64,000 nt of DNA from Thomasclavelia ramosa DSM 1402 (lineage in GTDB: Bacteria; Bacillota_I; Bacilli_A; Erysipelotrichales; Coprobacillaceae), in NCBI RefSeq assembly GCF_014131695.1, contig NZ_CP036346.1, forward strand, positions 124,001 to 188,000, read 5' to 3'. Shown here in pieces: positions 29,166 to 39,643 of this stretch (its first letter is position 1; the number at the start of each line of letters is the position of its first letter). The notes below the pieces were generated by a model. It had not been told where the DNA came from, searched no databases, and was given only the letters and a program-made list of their open reading frames with translations. Position numbers and translations under genes: made by a program.

Positions 29166-30623
29166 ATGGAAGACTTTATTCGCCCAAATCATAATCCGGA
29201 GCCAAAGTTGAAGCCAAAGAAAACAAAACATATTAGAGAAACCCTATTCATTGTTTGTATGATTGTTTGTTTGGCAGTTGGTTTTGTATCTGGTTATGTA
29301 GCAAAAAAAACAGTTCCGACTAACAGTACTAGCAAAAATGCAGAATCAATTATTGATGAAGCTTATGAAATATTAGATGAAGCTTGGTTAAATCCTAATG
29401 ATAAGGATGTTGACATCAAAGGGAATACTATTACCGCCTTAGTAGAATCGCTGGGGGATATGCATTCTTCATATTTTACATATGAAGAATCTAAGACATA
29501 TAACCAAAGCGTTGATGGGAACTATGAAGGTATTGGTGTAGCACAGCGAACTGTTAGTGAAGGTACAATGGTAATGCAGGTGTATAAAAATTCGCCAGCA
29601 GAAAAAAGTGGTTTACAAGTTGGAGATATTATTACAGGCGTTGACGGGAATAGTGTTGCTGGTAAGAGTGCTGATGAAATTTCTGATTTAATTCGTGGTG
29701 AAGCGAATACTAAAGTTAAGTTGACAATTATACGTAATACTGAACAACAAGAAGTTGAAGTAGAGCGAGCCAATGTAGATAGTGCGGTAACTAGTGAAAT
29801 AAGAGATAATGATGGTAAAAAATTTGGTTATGTAAAAATTAATACTTTTGGAAGTACTACAGCTGATGATATTGAAGCAGCTTTACAGACTTTTACTGCT
29901 GAAAAAATTGATACTTTGGTCTTAGATCTGCGAGATAATGGCGGAGGATATCTTACAGCTGCCACTGATGTATTAAGTTTATTTATGAAAGAAGATAAAC
30001 TGCTTTTCCAAATGGAAACTAAAAACGGTGCAATCGAGAAATATAAGGCTAAAGATTGTCAAAAATATAATTTTATAAATGGATATATTCTTGTAAATGG
30101 AAATACTGCATCAGCATCAGAAGTTGTTGCAGGAGCATTACAAGAAAAAATGAATTATAAATTAGTCGGGGATCAAACTTATGGTAAGGGAACGGCGCAG
30201 ACGCAAAAACAGCTCAGTGACGGATCAGTCTTAAAATATACTTATGCAAAATGGTTATTACCAAGTGGTACATGGATAAATGGAAAAGGATTGACACCTG
30301 ATTATTCTGTAAGTAATACGGATACAAGTGGTATTTATACCAAAGCACTGGAAACTGATATGGGATATGATAGTGTTGGTACAGCAATTGCCTCAATGCA
30401 AAAAATGTTAAGTATTTTAGGTTATGACTGTGGACGTAATGATGGATATTTTTCACAACAGTCAGTGGAAGCCTTAAAACAATTTGAACAAGCTAATAAT
30501 TTAACTGTTGATGGTATTTATACTAATAGTGATCGGCAGAAATTAGAGGCTGCGGTAATCATGTATGCTAATAGTGAAAATAATGATTATCAGTATAAAA
30601 AATTAATGGAATTGATAAAATAA
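29166..30623 (+). CDS. S41 C-terminal processing peptidase (CtpA/CtpB type)
   Basis: 485-residue serine protease with an N-terminal cytoplasmic tail, one membrane anchor (about 27-46), a PDZ domain (EGIGVAQRT ... SPAEKSGLQVGDIITGVDG), the S41 catalytic core and a C-terminal peptidoglycan-binding domain 1 (about 410-470). The Ser/Lys dyad is visible in NTASASEVVAGA and TYGKGTAQ. Such enzymes trim or degrade proteins outside the membrane, and the PG-binding domain would hold it at the wall. AGGTG precedes the ATG. Substrate unknown. Confidence 0.92.
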   Translation: MEDFIRPNHNPEPKLKPKKTKHIRETLFIVCMIVCLAVGFVSGYVAKKTVPTNSTSKNAESIIDEAYEILDEAWLNPNDKDVDIKGNTITALVESLGDMHSSYFTYEESKTYNQSVDGNYEGIGVAQRTVSEGTMVMQVYKNSPAEKSGLQVGDIITGVDGNSVAGKSADEISDLIRGEANTKVKLTIIRNTEQQEVEVERANVDSAVTSEIRDNDGKKFGYVKINTFGSTTADDIEAALQTFTAEKIDTLVLDLRDNGGGYLTAATDVLSLFMKEDKLLFQMETKNGAIEKYKAKDCQKYNFINGYILVNGNTASASEVVAGALQEKMNYKLVGDQTYGKGTAQTQKQLSDGSVLKYTYAKWLLPSGTWINGKGLTPDYSVSNTDTSGIYTKALETDMGYDSVGTAIASMQKMLSILGYDCGRNDGYFSQQSVEALKQFEQANNLTVDGIYTNSDRQKLEAAVIMYANSENNDYQYKKLMELIK

Positions 30624-30645
30624 CTATGCCTGGCATAGTTATTTT
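30621..30645 (+). terminator. Terminator after the S41 protease gene
   Basis: TAACTATG (30621-30628) pairs with CATAGTTA (30634-30641), loop CCTGG, then TTTTC. It overlaps the stop codon. Confidence 0.75.
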
Positions 30646-30682
30646 CATCATGGGCATAATTCTTTTAACTTCGCTGTTTTCT

Positions 30683-30691
30683 TGGTATAAT
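30683..30691 (+). promoter_or_regulatory. Extended -10 promoter of the uvrB operon
   Basis: TGGTATAAT has the TGn extension and a perfect -10, with only a weak TTTTAA 17 bases upstream. No LexA-type box was recognised, so damage control cannot be claimed. Confidence 0.55.
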
Positions 30692-30717
30692 AGAAAGGAC
30701 TTATAGGAGGTGTTACA

Positions 30718-32691
30718 ATGCAAAAATTTAAGCTTGTTTCTCCGTTTTCTCCAATGGGAGATCAAGAGGAAGCAATTAAACAATTAGTTGCAGGAATTAA
30801 AGAAGGAAAAAAAGAACAGGTCTTACTGGGAGGGACCGGTACTGGGAAAACCTTCACTGTTTCTAATGTTATTGCTGCTGTGAATAAACCGACACTTGTC
30901 TTGGCTCACAATAAAACATTGGCAGGACAATTATATTCGGAATTAAAAGAATTTTTTCCTGAAAATAGAGTTGAATATTTTATTTCAAACTTCGATTTCT
31001 ATCAACCGGAAGCTTATATTCCTGGGCGAGATTTATATATTGATAAAAATGCTAAAACAAACTATGAAATTGAGATGCTGCGCAGTGCGGCAATGAATTC
31101 GTTAATAGAACGGGAAGATGTCATTGTTGTTGCTTCAGTTGCTTCAATTTATGGATTAGGAAATCCTGAACAGTACAAAGAAATGATCTTTTCACTGCGG
31201 GTCGATCAAGACATTGATCGTAAAGAGTTACTAACATATTTAGTTGATCGGCAATATCAACGCAATGATATTGAACAGACTAAAGGAACATTTAGAGTTC
31301 GTGGGGATGTCATTGAAATAGTTCCAGGACATACTGAAAGCTGGTTAATTAGAATTGAATTATTTGGTGATACAGTTGAAAGAATCAGTGAAGTGGATCC
31401 TCTGACTGGGCATGTCTTGGGCGTATACAATACATATACGATCTATCCAGCTTATGGATATGTAACGAAAAAAGAACAAATTTTAAAGGCTTGTGATACG
31501 ATTACGGCAGAATTAGAGAATCGTTTAGAAACATTCAAAGCAGAAACTAAATTACTAGAACATGAACGTTTGGAACAACGAACGCGCCATGATGTTGAGA
31601 TGCTGCGGGAAGTGGGGATGTGTCCTGGAATTGAAAACTATTCACGGCATATTGATGGTCGTGATGAAGGACAACGCCCTTATACGTTGATTGATTATTT
31701 TCCTAAAGATTTTTTAATGATCGTCGATGAAAGTCACGTTATGTTGCCTCAGGTTCGAGGAATGTATAATGGGGATCGTTCACGTAAAGAGACATTAGTT
31801 GAATATGGTTTTAGATTACCAAGCGCGCTTGATAACCGCCCATTACGCTTCGAAGAGTTTGAAAAAATTATAAATCAAGTCATTTATGTATCAGCAACAC
31901 CTGGGGATTATGAGTTAGAACATGTTGAAAATAAAGTAGTTGAACAAATTATTAGGCCAACTGGACTACTTGATCCGGTTATTGAAGTACGACCAACAAA
32001 GGATCAAATTGATGATATTATCAGTGAAATCAAAATTCGTCAAGATCGTAATGAGAGAGTTCTAATAACAACATTGACTAAACGAATGGCTGAGGATTTA
32101 AGTGCTTATTTGAAAGAACTTGGAATCAAGGTAGCTTATCTACATAGTGACACAAAGACTTTGGAACGAACCGAGATACTAAGGGATCTACGACTTGGCA
32201 AGTATGATGTTTTAGTCGGAATTAATTTATTACGAGAAGGTTTAGATTTACCAGAAGTAAGTTTAGTATGTATTCTTGATGCTGATAAAGAAGGGTTCTT
32301 AAGAAGTAACCGTTCATTGATTCAAACGATTGGTCGGGCTGCCCGTAACAGTAATGGTGAAGTAATCATGTATGGTGATAAGATTACTGATTCAATGGCT
32401 TATGCGATTGAAGAAACTAATCGTCGTCGTAAGATCCAAGATGCTTATAATAAAGAACATAATATTACCCCAACAACTATTCATAAGGAAATTCGTGATG
32501 CAATTCGTGGTCAAGAGGTCATCGATGATGCTGCAAGTCTAGTTAAAAAAGGTAAGAAAGCAAGCAAGAAAGATAAACAAGTTATGATTCAAGAATTAGA
32601 AAAACAAATGAAAGATGCAGCGAAGGTACTTGACTTTGAACGTGCGATGGAACTTCGCGATATCATCATGGAGCTTCAAGGTGAAAAATAG
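30718..32691 (+). CDS. uvrB: Excinuclease ABC subunit B
   Basis: 657-residue DNA damage-recognition helicase-like subunit of nucleotide excision repair. Walker A is [28 protein letters not shown] marks the damage-probing beta hairpin; helicase motifs include MIVDESHV and QTIGRAARN; a C-terminal UVR domain (about 620-655) binds UvrC. AGGAGGTG precedes the ATG. Its 3' end contains the start of cca. Clustered with uvrA, as in Bacillus. Confidence 0.98.
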   Translation: MQKFKLVSPFSPMGDQEEAIKQLVAGIKEGKKEQVLLGGTGTGKTFTVSNVIAAVNKPTLVLAHNKTLAGQLYSELKEFFPENRVEYFISNFDFYQPEAYIPGRDLYIDKNAKTNYEIEMLRSAAMNSLIEREDVIVVASVASIYGLGNPEQYKEMIFSLRVDQDIDRKELLTYLVDRQYQRNDIEQTKGTFRVRGDVIEIVPGHTESWLIRIELFGDTVERISEVDPLTGHVLGVYNTYTIYPAYGYVTKKEQILKACDTITAELENRLETFKAETKLLEHERLEQRTRHDVEMLREVGMCPGIENYSRHIDGRDEGQRPYTLIDYFPKDFLMIVDESHVMLPQVRGMYNGDRSRKETLVEYGFRLPSALDNRPLRFEEFEKIINQVIYVSATPGDYELEHVENKVVEQIIRPTGLLDPVIEVRPTKDQIDDIISEIKIRQDRNERVLITTLTKRMAEDLSAYLKELGIKVAYLHSDTKTLERTEILRDLRLGKYDVLVGINLLREGLDLPEVSLVCILDADKEGFLRSNRSLIQTIGRAARNSNGEVIMYGDKITDSMAYAIEETNRRRKIQDAYNKEHNITPTTIHKEIRDAIRGQEVIDDAASLVKKGKKASKKDKQVMIQELEKQMKDAAKVLDFERAMELRDIIMELQGEK

Positions 32692-34036
32692 GTATACTTT
32701 CAGTCCACTTGCTAAAAAGATCTTTAAGGATATAGACGAGCACCATGGTAGAGCTTTTCTAGTTGGAGGAATCGTTCGGGATATGTTGATCTACAATAGG
32801 GTTGATTATCATGATGTAGATGTTGAGGTATATGGGCTTAGTGTCGATGAATTGGAAGAATTATTAGCTAATTATGGCAATGTCAATAGTATTGGTAAAT
32901 CATTCGGAATTTTAAAATTAGATGTTTTACCAAATTTTGATTTTGCTTTGCCGAGAACGGAAATAAAGACAGGTGAGAGTCATCAGGATTTTGATGTTAC
33001 AGTAAATCAAAATTTAGATTTAAAAGTTGCGGCATCACGACGTGATCTAACAATCAATGCGTTGATGTATGAAATAAAGACAGGAAAAATCTATGATTTT
33101 TTTCATGGTCAAGAAGATATTGAAAAAAGAACATTACGAATGGTTAGTGAAACAACTTTTATTGAAGATCCGTTAAGAGTCTTGAGAACAGCACAATTTG
33201 CTTCACGTCTTGATTTCTGTATTGAGACGGCGACTAAATTAATGTGTAAAAAAATGGTTCAAAATAAAAGTTTGGATAAACTAAGTAAAGAGCGGGTATT
33301 TCAAGAATATAGTAAGCTCCTCTTAAGCCAGCAGCCTTCAATTGGGTTAACTTTTTTAAAGGAGATCAAGGCTTTGTGGCCATGTTTAGATGTATTATCG
33401 AAAACTATGCAACGGCTTGATTACCACCCTGAAGGAGATGTATGGCGGCATACTTTATTAGTAACTGATTTAGCGGCTTTATGCTGCCATAAAACAAGTA
33501 ATCCATTAGGTTTTATGTGGAGTGCTTTATTACATGATATTGGTAAAGCTACAGTAACAACTAAAGACGGTCATGCTCCGGGTCATAATGAAGCGGGGGT
33601 AAAGATTTTTAATCAAGAAGTAAAAGCATTTATCCCAGATAAACAGTTACAAAAATATATTAAAACAATGATTTTCTATCATATGCATTTAATGAATATG
33701 GTCAGAAATGAAGCAAAGGATTATAGCTATTTTAAAATTCTTAAAGGAATTGATGGAATAGTTACGATTGAAGACTTAATTTTAATCACAAAATGTGATA
33801 AACTTGGTAGATACAAAGATGAACATGAAAATATTAATCGCTTTGATTATGTTATGAAAGAAAAGATGGCACGGCTATCAACCAAAGCTCAGTTGCCATT
33901 AGTTGACGGATATGATTTAAAGGCGTTAGGGATTGAACCGTCATCCAAGTATAGCGAGCTATTAGATTGGGCTTATGATCTTCAATTACGGGGGCACAGT
34001 AAAGCAGCAATCTTAAAGATGGTAGAAGGTAGGTAA
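32681..34036 (+). CDS. cca: CCA-adding enzyme / tRNA nucleotidyltransferase with HD domain
   Basis: Builds or repairs the 3' CCA end of tRNAs; class II nucleotidyltransferase. The GTG at 32681 is chosen because GGAG (32670-32673) is 7 bases upstream and the family start MKNRYTFSP follows; it overlaps uvrB by 11 bases. The 451-residue product has [11 protein letters not shown] and the DVDVEVYG carboxylates, the RRDLTINAL motif, and a C-terminal HD domain (HTLLVTDLA ... ALLHDIGK). The HD domain suggests added phosphohydrolase activity, as in enterobacterial CCA enzymes. A poly(A) polymerase activity is less likely. Confidence 0.88.
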   Translation: MKNRYTFSPLAKKIFKDIDEHHGRAFLVGGIVRDMLIYNRVDYHDVDVEVYGLSVDELEELLANYGNVNSIGKSFGILKLDVLPNFDFALPRTEIKTGESHQDFDVTVNQNLDLKVAASRRDLTINALMYEIKTGKIYDFFHGQEDIEKRTLRMVSETTFIEDPLRVLRTAQFASRLDFCIETATKLMCKKMVQNKSLDKLSKERVFQEYSKLLLSQQPSIGLTFLKEIKALWPCLDVLSKTMQRLDYHPEGDVWRHTLLVTDLAALCCHKTSNPLGFMWSALLHDIGKATVTTKDGHAPGHNEAGVKIFNQEVKAFIPDKQLQKYIKTMIFYHMHLMNMVRNEAKDYSYFKILKGIDGIVTIEDLILITKCDKLGRYKDEHENINRFDYVMKEKMARLSTKAQLPLVDGYDLKALGIEPSSKYSELLDWAYDLQLRGHSKAAILKMVEGR

Positions 34037-34039
34037 AAT

Positions 34040-36862
34040 ATGGAACATGATAAACTAGTCATTAAAGGGGCTAGAGAGAATAACTTAAAAAATATTGATA
34101 TCGAGATTCCAAAAAATAAATTAGTTATTATGACGGGATTATCTGGTTCAGGAAAAACATCGCTGGCATTTGATACAATCTATGCCGAAGGACAGCGGCG
34201 TTATGTGGAATCGTTAAGTGCTTATGCACGCCAGTTCTTAGGAAACATGGAAAAACCGGATGTTGATAGTATTGAAGGTTTGTCACCGGCAATTGCAATT
34301 GATCAAAAAACAACATCAAATAATCCGCGTTCAACGGTAGGGACGGTTACTGAAATTTTTGACTATTTAAGATTACTTTATGCGCGTATTGGTAAGGCAT
34401 ACTGTCCAGAGCATGGAATCGTGATTGAATCGCAGACAATCAAACAAATGGCTGATACAATTGATAAATATCCAGATGGTAGTAAATTACAAGTATTAGC
34501 ACGAGTAGTAAAGAATCAAAAAGGTACTTTTAAGGATTTATTTGAGGATTTATTGAAAGATGGTTATATTCGAGTTCAAGTTGATGGTGAAGTTAAACTA
34601 TTAGATGAAGGAATTGAACTTGATAAAAATAAGAAACATAACATTGATGTCGTAATTGACCGAATTATCAAAAAAGAAGGTTATCGTAGTCGTTTGATTG
34701 ATTCACTTGAAGTAGGTTTAAAACTAACAGGTGGAGAAGTAGTTGTAGCTAATTTAAGTGATGGCAGTGAAGCTTTATTTTCTGAGCATTTAGCTTGTCC
34801 AGAGTGTGGTTTTAGTGTTCCTAAACTAGAACCAAGATTATTCTCATTTAATAATCCACTAGGAGCTTGTCCGGATTGTCGCGGTTTGGGAATAAAAAAT
34901 GAAGTTGATGATGATTTATTGATTCCTAATTGGGATTTGAGCATAAATCAAGGTGGAATTAGATATTTTAAAACTTCAGTAGGAACTGACCGAATTGAAT
35001 GGCAGCGCTTTTTGATCCTATGTAAAACATATAAGATTGATTTAGATAAACCATTGAAAGACTTTACTAAAAAAGAATTAAGAATTATCTTAGAAGGCTC
35101 AGATAAACCAATTTCTTATGAGATTGTTTCTAGTAGTGGTAATGTTTCTAAAACTAATCGTCCTATTGAAGGTGTTAAAACATTGATTAAACGTCGTTTT
35201 GAAGAAACGACTTCTTCTTGGTCAAAAGAATGGTATGCTTCATTTATGGCTGAACATACGTGTCCAACTTGTGGAGGACGCAGATTAAATGATCAGGTTT
35301 TAAGCGTACGAGTAGGTGGCTTAAATATCAGTGAATTTACCGATATGTCAATTGAAAAAGCTTTAAAATTCGTTGATGAATTAAAATTAAATGAATATGA
35401 AGCGAAGATTGCTAATCTTGTTTTAAAAGAAATTAAAGACCGTTTAGGTTTCTTAAATGATGTTGGATTAGGATATTTAACATTATCTCGTAAAGCGGGT
35501 GGATTATCTGGTGGAGAAGCACAAAGAATTCGTTTAGCGACACAAATTGGTTCAAGATTAACTGGGGTTTTATATGTTCTAGATGAACCCTCTATTGGAC
35601 TCCATCAGCGGGATAATGATAAGTTAATTGCCACTTTACAAAATATTCGTGATTTAGGTAATAGTGTTCTAGTTGTTGAACATGATGAAGACACGATGCG
35701 AGCAAGTGATTTTATTGTTGATATTGGACCGGGTGCAGGAGTGCATGGTGGTGAAGTAATTGTAGCTGGAACGCCACAAGAAGTAATGGATTGTAAAAAG
35801 TCAATTACGGGGCAGTATTTATCAGGTCGTTTAAAGATTGATGTGCCTAAAAAACGCCGTAAAGGAAATGGTAATTTTATTCAAGTAAAAGGTGCTGCTG
35901 CAAATAACTTAAAGAATATCAATGTTAAGTTTCCATTAGGATGTATGTCTGTGGTTACAGGGGTTTCTGGTAGTGGTAAAAGTACTCTTGTAAATGAAAT
36001 CATGGGTAAAGCAATGATGGCAAGAATTTATCGCTCGAAAGAAAAGCCCGGTAAACATAAGGATATTTTAGGATTAGAAAATATTGATAAAGTTATTGAG
36101 GTGAGCCAAGATCCAATTGGGAGAACACCACGTTCCAATCCGGTAACTTATACAGGAGTGTTTGATGATATCCGTGATTTATTTGCCCAAACAAATGAGG
36201 CTAAAATGCGTGGCTACGATAAAGGACGTTTTAGTTTCAATGTTAAAGGTGGACGGTGTGAAGCTTGTCAAGGTGATGGGTTAAAACGTATTTCAATGCA
36301 CTTTTTACCAGATGTTTATGTTCCTTGTGAACAATGTGGCGGTAAACGCTATAATGAAGAAACATTGCAAGTTACTTATAAAGATAAGAATATTTATGAT
36401 GTTTTAGAGATGACTATTGAAGATGCAGTGGAGTTCTTTGGAAACTTGCCAAAGATCAAAACTAAATTACAGACTTTAAATGATGTTGGACTAGGCTATA
36501 TTAAGCTTGGTCAAAGTGCAACAACTTTATCTGGTGGGGAAGCTCAGCGGGTTAAGCTAGCAAGTGAATTACAAAAAAAAGCAACTGGGAAAACAGTTTA
36601 TATTTTAGATGAACCAACAACTGGTCTACATAGCAATGATGTTGCTAAATTAATAGAGGTATTACAAAGAATTGTTGATCAAGGGGATACAGTCATTATA
36701 ATTGAACATAATCTTGACGTTATTAAGGTAGCTGATTATATTGTTGATTTAGGTCCTGAAGGTGGCGATGGTGGTGGTACGATCGTTGTAGCTGGAACAC
36801 CAGAAAAAGTCGCTAAATGTGAAGCAAGTTATACTGGAAGTTTTTTAAAGAAGATGTTATAG
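34040..36862 (+). CDS. uvrA: Excinuclease ABC subunit A
   Basis: 940-residue dimeric ABC-ATPase that scans DNA and loads UvrB. Two ATP sites: Walker A TGLSGSGKTSLAFDT and TGVSGSGKSTLVNE, signatures LSGGEAQRIRLA and LSGGEAQRVKLA. Zinc modules: CPECG...CPDCRG and CEACQGDG...CEQCGGKR; a third Cys cluster is CPTCGGRR. Starts 4 bases after cca. Standard length. Confidence 0.98.
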   Translation: MEHDKLVIKGARENNLKNIDIEIPKNKLVIMTGLSGSGKTSLAFDTIYAEGQRRYVESLSAYARQFLGNMEKPDVDSIEGLSPAIAIDQKTTSNNPRSTVGTVTEIFDYLRLLYARIGKAYCPEHGIVIESQTIKQMADTIDKYPDGSKLQVLARVVKNQKGTFKDLFEDLLKDGYIRVQVDGEVKLLDEGIELDKNKKHNIDVVIDRIIKKEGYRSRLIDSLEVGLKLTGGEVVVANLSDGSEALFSEHLACPECGFSVPKLEPRLFSFNNPLGACPDCRGLGIKNEVDDDLLIPNWDLSINQGGIRYFKTSVGTDRIEWQRFLILCKTYKIDLDKPLKDFTKKELRIILEGSDKPISYEIVSSSGNVSKTNRPIEGVKTLIKRRFEETTSSWSKEWYASFMAEHTCPTCGGRRLNDQVLSVRVGGLNISEFTDMSIEKALKFVDELKLNEYEAKIANLVLKEIKDRLGFLNDVGLGYLTLSRKAGGLSGGEAQRIRLATQIGSRLTGVLYVLDEPSIGLHQRDNDKLIATLQNIRDLGNSVLVVEHDEDTMRASDFIVDIGPGAGVHGGEVIVAGTPQEVMDCKKSITGQYLSGRLKIDVPKKRRKGNGNFIQVKGAAANNLKNINVKFPLGCMSVVTGVSGSGKSTLVNEIMGKAMMARIYRSKEKPGKHKDILGLENIDKVIEVSQDPIGRTPRSNPVTYTGVFDDIRDLFAQTNEAKMRGYDKGRFSFNVKGGRCEACQGDGLKRISMHFLPDVYVPCEQCGGKRYNEETLQVTYKDKNIYDVLEMTIEDAVEFFGNLPKIKTKLQTLNDVGLGYIKLGQSATTLSGGEAQRVKLASELQKKATGKTVYILDEPTTGLHSNDVAKLIEVLQRIVDQGDTVIIIEHNLDVIKVADYIVDLGPEGGDGGGTIVVAGTPEKVAKCEASYTGSFLKKML

Positions 36863-36872
36863 GGAGGAAACA

Positions 36873-37811
36873 ATGATGCCAAAGTCAATTACAGTAGGTG
36901 AATTATTAAACAATGAGCATTATGTTCAGGTAACTGGAGATGAGAAATCTTTAGAGCGGCCAATTTATGTGGCTGAGATCAATCGACCTGGATTTGAATT
37001 AGCAGGATTTTTTAAACACAGCGATTTTCGACGAATTATAATTTTTGGAGATAAAGAGTCTGCATTTATTAATGAGATGTCGGAAGAAAGACAACGTGAA
37101 ATATTCCCTTTCTTAATTAACGATGAAGTACCATGTATCATTGTTGCTAAAGGAAATGAATGTCCAGCAATCTTAATTGAGATTGCTCGAAAAAAAGATT
37201 TTCCAATTTTTATTACCGAATCAGCAACAGGACGTGTTTCAATTGAATTAACAAATATTCTTGACGAAGCACTGGCACCGGAAACACTGATTCATGGAGT
37301 CTTTTTGAATATTTACGGTAAAGGTGTTATTATCAAAGGTGATAGTGGTATCGGTAAATCTGAGATTGCTCTAGAATTAGTAAAAAGAGGACATTTATTA
37401 GTTGCCGATGATGCTGTTGAATTATATCATTTAGGACAAAGTATTGTGGGGAAAGCCCCAGAAGTATTAACTAATTTATTAGAAATTCGTGGAATTGGTG
37501 TTATTGATGTATCAAAGATGTTTGGAATTAGCTCAATTCTCGATAAAGATAAAGTTGATTTAATTATTCAATTAGATCGTTGGGTACCATCTCGTGAATA
37601 TACACGAGTAGGGGTTGAAGAAAATGATTCAACTGAAGAAATCTTAGGTGTTAAGATTCCTAAAATTGTTGTACCTGTATCAAGTGGACGTAGTATGTCA
37701 GTAATTATCGAAGCTGCCGTAATGAATATGCGTTTACGTGAATACGGTGTTGATTCTAGCAAAGAATTCGTTGATCGTATTTTGAAGAATATCGATAAGA
37801 ATAAGGGGTAA
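36873..37811 (+). CDS. hprK: HPr kinase/phosphorylase
   Basis: 312-residue sensor that phosphorylates HPr on Ser46 and reverses it, the central switch of carbon catabolite control in Bacillota. Walker A GDSGIGKSEIALEL, followed by HLLVADDAVEL, and the family signature LEIRGIGVIDVSKMFG. Two adjacent ATG codons (36873 and 36876) are possible starts. Links the many PTS systems in this window to global control. Cotranscribed with uvrA and lgt. Confidence 0.95.
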   Translation: MMPKSITVGELLNNEHYVQVTGDEKSLERPIYVAEINRPGFELAGFFKHSDFRRIIIFGDKESAFINEMSEERQREIFPFLINDEVPCIIVAKGNECPAILIEIARKKDFPIFITESATGRVSIELTNILDEALAPETLIHGVFLNIYGKGVIIKGDSGIGKSEIALELVKRGHLLVADDAVELYHLGQSIVGKAPEVLTNLLEIRGIGVIDVSKMFGISSILDKDKVDLIIQLDRWVPSREYTRVGVEENDSTEEILGVKIPKIVVPVSSGRSMSVIIEAAVMNMRLREYGVDSSKEFVDRILKNIDKNKG

Positions 37812-37814
37812 GTT

Positions 37815-38615
37815 ATGACTTTTTTTCCAGATGGTAAGACATTCGTTCAAATCGGTTCTTTTTCCATTGCTTGGTATGCAATTTGTATTATTACCGGAGC
37901 TTTTATTGCATATAAACTAGGACAATATAATTTCAAAAAAATCGGTTATAATAAAGAGATTCTTTCAGACTATTTCTTTGGTTTAATGATTACTGGAGTT
38001 TTAGGAGCTCGATTATGGTATGTAATCTTTATGTGGAACGAATTATATGCTGAAAATCCACTTGAGATCATTATGTTTCGTCATGGTGGTTTAGCGATTC
38101 AAGGTGGGATTTTTGTTGGCTTGATTTTTAGCTGGTGGTATTTTAAGAAACATAAAATTGATTTCATGGTTGCAGCTGATGCAATTATGCCAGGTGTTTT
38201 AATTGCTCAGGCACTGGGACGGTGGGGAAACTTTTTCAACCAGGAAGCATATGGTGGAATGGTTAGTCTAGATTTCCTTAAATCATTGCATTTACCAAAC
38301 TTTATTATTGAAGGAATGCATATCAATGGATATTACTATCATCCAACCTTTTTATATGAGTCTATTGCTAATATCGTAGGATTTTTATTAATCTATTTTG
38401 TGATTAGGAAGATCCAAACAAAACAAGGTGAACAATTCTTTAGTTATTTTATTTGGTATGGAATCTTTAGATTCTTTATTGAAGGACTTCGTACTGATAG
38501 CTTATATGTAATGGGTCTACGGACGGCACAATTAGTTTCCATTGTTTTTGTAATCGTTGGAATTGCAGGATATATATATTGTAAAAAATATGGTAAACCG
38601 GCGATAAAAGCGTAA
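37815..38615 (+). CDS. lgt: Prolipoprotein diacylglyceryl transferase
   Basis: 266-residue, seven-helix membrane enzyme that attaches diacylglycerol to the lipobox cysteine of prolipoproteins. Signature GRWGNFFNQEAYGG is the Lgt motif; RHGGLAIQGGIF carries another conserved segment. It would process the lipoproteins seen at 6699-7133, 27987 and 61795. Three bases after hprK and last in the operon. Confidence 0.95.
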   Translation: MTFFPDGKTFVQIGSFSIAWYAICIITGAFIAYKLGQYNFKKIGYNKEILSDYFFGLMITGVLGARLWYVIFMWNELYAENPLEIIMFRHGGLAIQGGIFVGLIFSWWYFKKHKIDFMVAADAIMPGVLIAQALGRWGNFFNQEAYGGMVSLDFLKSLHLPNFIIEGMHINGYYYHPTFLYESIANIVGFLLIYFVIRKIQTKQGEQFFSYFIWYGIFRFFIEGLRTDSLYVMGLRTAQLVSIVFVIVGIAGYIYCKKYGKPAIKA

Positions 38616-38624
38616 TCTAAATTA

Positions 38625-38662
38625 GGTAGTTAAAGTGAATAGCACTGAGCTGCCTTTTTTTT
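38625..38662 (+). terminator. Terminator of the uvrB-lgt operon
   Basis: GGTAGTT (38625-38631) pairs with AGCTGCC (38648-38654) using two G-T pairs, followed by eight T. Confidence 0.7.
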
Positions 38663-38690
38663 AATTTAATAAAGTGTGTCTATTTCTATT

Positions 38691-38758
38691 AGTTATAACA
38701 TAGATATATTATGTTTTTATTACTATTTATAGAAACTGAATTGTTTCTCTAGTATAAT
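38691..38758 (+). promoter_or_regulatory. GntR gene promoter region with shared 11-base site
   Basis: AGTTATAACAT (38691-38701), containing the palindrome GTTATAAC, recurs at 39611-39621 in front of the EIIC gene. A -10 TATAAT lies at 38753-38758. The shared site is a candidate operator for the GntR protein, allowing autoregulation. Confidence 0.4.
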
Positions 38759-38812
38759 ATAGGGGAAATTAGTAATTTAAATAGATTTTATTATAGGTGG
38801 GAGGAAAACAAA

Positions 38813-39529
38813 ATGAAATTAAAATATGATGTTGGAGATAAACCATTATGGGCTCAATTATTCGATATTCTTTTAGATAGAATTGTTTCAAAAGAATATA
38901 ATGCTGGTGATAAAATGCCAACAGATCTAGAAATAATGCAGGAATTTGATGTTTCTCGAATGACTGTTCGTCAAGCTATGAATAAATTGATTAATGAAGG
39001 CTATATAGAGCGACGAAGAGGAAAAGGGACGATTGTTTTAGAAAAGGAAAACAAAGTAGAGACTATTCTAAAATCTTCATTTAATGGTGTGTTAGAAAAA
39101 AATGATATAAAGAATCGTCGGGTTTTAAATGTTGAAATGGTAAATGCTGGTCAAGAAATTGCAGATTTTTTTAATATTACAACTAAAGATAAAGTATTAC
39201 GATTAGTTAGAGAAATCCGTATTAATAATATGGTTGTTTCAATTCACGAGACTTTTTTAAATCCTATTGTCCCTTTAGATGAACAGGGAGATTATAGTGG
39301 TTCTCTGTATGAAAAACTTATGGGTGCAGGGTATGGAATTAGTAATGTAAAGGAAAAAATAAGTGCTAGCTTAATGAATCAAAAACAGAAAGAACTATTT
39401 GAAATTAAAGGTGATGAAGCAATGATTAATAGGCAAAGGCGAGGATTTTGTCATGACTTTCCAGTTGAATTTACTAATTCTATGTATCTTTCACAAGGGT
39501 ATGAATTAATTATTGATTTATGTGAGTAG
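38813..39529 (+). CDS. GntR-family (HutC/UTRA) transcriptional regulator
   Basis: 238 residues: an N-terminal GntR winged helix (about 8-75, with DKMPTDLEIMQEFDVSRMTV and RQAMNKLINEGYIERRRGKG in sequence) and a C-terminal UTRA effector domain that senses sugar phosphates. It precedes the EIIC-GH1-PMI genes, mirroring gmuR of the Bacillus glucomannan operon, and probably represses them until a phosphorylated sugar binds. GGGAGG precedes the ATG. Own terminator downstream. Confidence 0.9.
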   Translation: MKLKYDVGDKPLWAQLFDILLDRIVSKEYNAGDKMPTDLEIMQEFDVSRMTVRQAMNKLINEGYIERRRGKGTIVLEKENKVETILKSSFNGVLEKNDIKNRRVLNVEMVNAGQEIADFFNITTKDKVLRLVREIRINNMVVSIHETFLNPIVPLDEQGDYSGSLYEKLMGAGYGISNVKEKISASLMNQKQKELFEIKGDEAMINRQRRGFCHDFPVEFTNSMYLSQGYELIIDLCE

Positions 39530-39531
39530 GG

Positions 39532-39560
39532 ATGTGTCATTTTGACACATTTTTTATTTT
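39532..39560 (+). terminator. Terminator after the GntR gene
   Basis: ATGTGTCA (39532-39539) pairs with TGACACAT (39543-39550), followed by a T run. Confidence 0.8.
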
Positions 39561-39571
39561 AGCTAAATATA

Positions 39572-39621
39572 TTGACATAATAAATAAAGTATATTATCAT
39601 AATGGTATAAAGTTATAACAT
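39572..39621 (+). promoter_or_regulatory. Promoter and candidate operator of the EIIC-GH1-PMI operon
   Basis: TTGACA (39572-39577), 17-base spacer, TATCAT (39595-39600). AGTTATAACAT at 39611-39621, just past the predicted start, matches the site upstream of the GntR gene and could block elongation when bound. Confidence 0.5.
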
Positions 39622-39643
39622 TTGTTGAAGAGGAGGAAGAGAA

